Source of the DNA: Pedobacter steynii
Lineage (GTDB): Bacteria > Bacteroidota > Bacteroidia > Sphingobacteriales > Sphingobacteriaceae
NCBI RefSeq assembly: GCF_001721645.1
Contig: NZ_CP017141.1
Coordinates: forward strand, 2,852,001 to 2,916,000
Length of the DNA stretch: 64,000 nucleotides
Reading direction: 5' to 3'
Part shown: piece by piece, positions 62,647-64,000 of the stretch
Layout of the letters: each line of letters opens with the position of its first letter
How positions within the stretch are numbered: position 1 is the first letter of the stretch
Position numbers and translations under genes: made by a program
Notes under the pieces: generated by a model
The model's input: the letters and a program-made list of their open reading frames with translations, nothing else
What the model was told of the DNA's origin: nothing
Databases searched by the model: none

Positions 62647-63936
62647 ATGAAATCAAATTTTATATATAAAAGTATTTTTGCAGTTGCTATTCTCGGAATG
62701 GCTTCCTGCAAACCAGAGCTTAAAGACGTTACCCCTACTAAAGGAACGGCTGATTTTTCAAGATATATTGCAGTGGGAAATTCACTCACTTCCGGTTATG
62801 CGGATAAAGGGCTGTACCTGGAAGGACAGAAAAACTCTTATCCTGGAATGATTGCCGAACAGATGAAGACCGTAGGTGGCGGGGCTTTTTATACGCCTTT
62901 CTTTAAAGATACTGAAGCTGATGGTTCAGGTCACCTGGTGCTGAAAGGATTCGACGCGAAAGGTTTGCCTCAGATCGGAGAGAAAAAAGATCAGCTGGCA
63001 GTCAGATCTACAGCAGGTGGGGTGGTGCTATTTACCAAGTACACCGGAGAACTCAACAATTATGGTGTTCCGGGAATCAAACTAGCGCACATTACCTTTG
63101 GCCCTTATGGAAATCTGAATGGATTTTATGAAAGACTGTTACCAGGTAATGCACCTGGAAATAATACGGCTTATCTGGATTTTGTAACCGCTAAACCTTA
63201 TTCTTTCTTCAGCATGTGGTTAGGTAATAACGATATCCTGGGATATGCAAGTTCAGGAGGTGCTGATCCTGCTGATCAGCCGACGCCTAAAGCAACCTTT
63301 ACTGACCTATATAATCTGGCTGTTAACAAGATGACGGCAAATCAGGCTAAAGGTGTAGTTGCAACGATTCCTGATGTATTGAGTACCCCTTATTTTAACA
63401 CAGTTACCCTGGCTTCATTGCTTGCTGCCGTGCAGGCAAACGCACCCACAGTAAAAGATCTGTATATCAAGACAGGATCAGGTGCGGTAAGGCCGGCAAC
63501 GGTGCAGGATTATTTCGTGCTTCCTTTGCTTTCTGCCGGAGTGATCGGTGTGCCTACGGGTGGAATCCCTTATGGTTTACATCCGTTGAATCCAATCGAA
63601 AGTAAGTGGGTTTTAGACAAAGATGAGGCTGCTATTGTAACTGATTATACCAATGCTTATAACAATACCATCAAATCTGTGGCTGCAGCCAAAGGCCTAG
63701 CTGTGGTGGATGCTTACGCCTTATTGAAAGAGTATGGAGCTGGTAAAGATGTGAACGGGGTAAGGGTAAGTGCAGCTTTTATCACGGGAAATATCTTCTC
63801 TTTGGATGGAATTCACCTGACGCCGATGGGATATTCTATTGTAGCCAATGAATTTATCAAATCTATTAATGCAAAATATGGTTCCTCTATTCCGATTGTT
63901 GATGTGACGAAATACAGAGGGGTGAAGTTCCCTTAA
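62647..63936 (+). CDS. SGNH-hydrolase lipoprotein
   Basis: A 429-residue lipoprotein with lipobox GMASC (Cys21). The hydrolase core has block I AVGNSLTSG with the nucleophile Ser46 (GNSL in place of GDSL), block III GNNDILGY and the catalytic dyad Asp387 and His390 in DGIHLTPMGY. It is probably anchored in the outer membrane and should cleave esters or lipids. It is cotranscribed with fadL and ends before a strong terminator. The ATG at 62647 is chosen because of the signal sequence. Confidence 0.92.
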   Translation: MKSNFIYKSIFAVAILGMASCKPELKDVTPTKGTADFSRYIAVGNSLTSGYADKGLYLEGQKNSYPGMIAEQMKTVGGGAFYTPFFKDTEADGSGHLVLKGFDAKGLPQIGEKKDQLAVRSTAGGVVLFTKYTGELNNYGVPGIKLAHITFGPYGNLNGFYERLLPGNAPGNNTAYLDFVTAKPYSFFSMWLGNNDILGYASSGGADPADQPTPKATFTDLYNLAVNKMTANQAKGVVATIPDVLSTPYFNTVTLASLLAAVQANAPTVKDLYIKTGSGAVRPATVQDYFVLPLLSAGVIGVPTGGIPYGLHPLNPIESKWVLDKDEAAIVTDYTNAYNNTIKSVAAAKGLAVVDAYALLKEYGAGKDVNGVRVSAAFITGNIFSLDGIHLTPMGYSIVANEFIKSINAKYGSSIPIVDVTKYRGVKFP

Positions 63937-63956
63937 TATTTTACCTGACTATACCG

Positions 63957-63994
63957 AAATGGGATCTGAACGTGTTTCAGATCCCATTTTTTTT
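63957..63994 (+). terminator. intrinsic terminator after the SGNH gene
   Basis: A perfect 14-base stem (AAATGGGATCTGAA against TTCAGATCCCATTT) with a 5-base loop, followed by T8 or more. It closes the fadL-SGNH operon. Confidence 0.9.
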
Positions 63995-64000
63995 GCTCTT

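Overview
ORGANISM. The window looks like ordinary chromosome of a Bacteroidota bacterium, most likely Sphingobacteriaceae (Pedobacter-like). The signs are: SPI-type lipoproteins and a GldB homologue, TonB-dependent receptors with CarboxypepD-like N-termini, a FecI/FecR pair with an STN-type receptor, the ileS-traR-lspA gene order, DUF2130, DUF4105 and PadR-PspC genes, and near absence of Shine-Dalgarno sequences. Many genes instead carry a TAnnTTTG -7 element, the Bacteroidota sigma-A signature. I see no insertion sequence, prophage, integron, CRISPR array, rRNA or replication origin. LAYOUT. 1-10.9 kb is mostly housekeeping: the tail of gcvT, comB, a patatin lipase, gldB, a small porin followed by nadE, a VOC protein, an AraC regulator, an rsmI-SHOCT-lnt run, and serS with its own promoter and terminator. 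10.9-16.7 kb holds two small exported proteins and the ileS-traR-lspA operon. 16.9-27.7 kb is a secreted catabolic block: a Tat-exported phospholipase C, a cytochrome c/PQQ-dehydrogenase fusion, a UbiA-type prenyltransferase, a GH105-PQQ dehydrogenase-cytochrome c operon, a beta-propeller protein and an AlkC-like DNA glycosylase. 27.7-34.1 kb is one 2133-residue alpha-2-macroglobulin with an intact CxEQ thioester. 34.4-37.1 kb holds three proteins I cannot name. 37.1-43.9 kb is an ECF sigma/FecR/TonB-receptor system with two related lipoproteins. 44.0-44.3 kb has two identical tRNA-Val(TAC) genes behind a perfect promoter. 44.3-49.6 kb has recO, a DgkA-family kinase, alkaline phosphatase, rlmF and a DUF2130 protein. 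49.6-52.7 kb has a DtxR/MntR-type regulator divergent from a TonB receptor, with a DtxR-like operator inside the receptor promoter. 52.7-64 kb has a divergent DisA_N-like protein, a previously easy-to-miss 52-residue membrane protein, PadR-PspC, a plug-containing MG2-like protein, a DUF4105 (Lnb-like) protein, a nitroreductase, and a FadL porin followed by an SGNH lipoprotein lipase. HOW IT FITS TOGETHER. Most genes serve the envelope: lipoprotein maturation (lspA, lnt and a possible second N-acyltransferase), outer-membrane import (two TonB receptors, FadL), envelope defence (A2M, PspC), and periplasmic lipid and sugar breakdown (PLC, SGNH, PQQ enzymes, GH105). The points most worth a second look are the GIHH signature in IleRS, the coexistence of Lnt and a DUF4105 protein, the degenerate diadenylate-cyclase-like gene, the promoter-embedded metal operator, and barrel-less plug/CarboxypepD modules fused to macroglobulin-type proteins.
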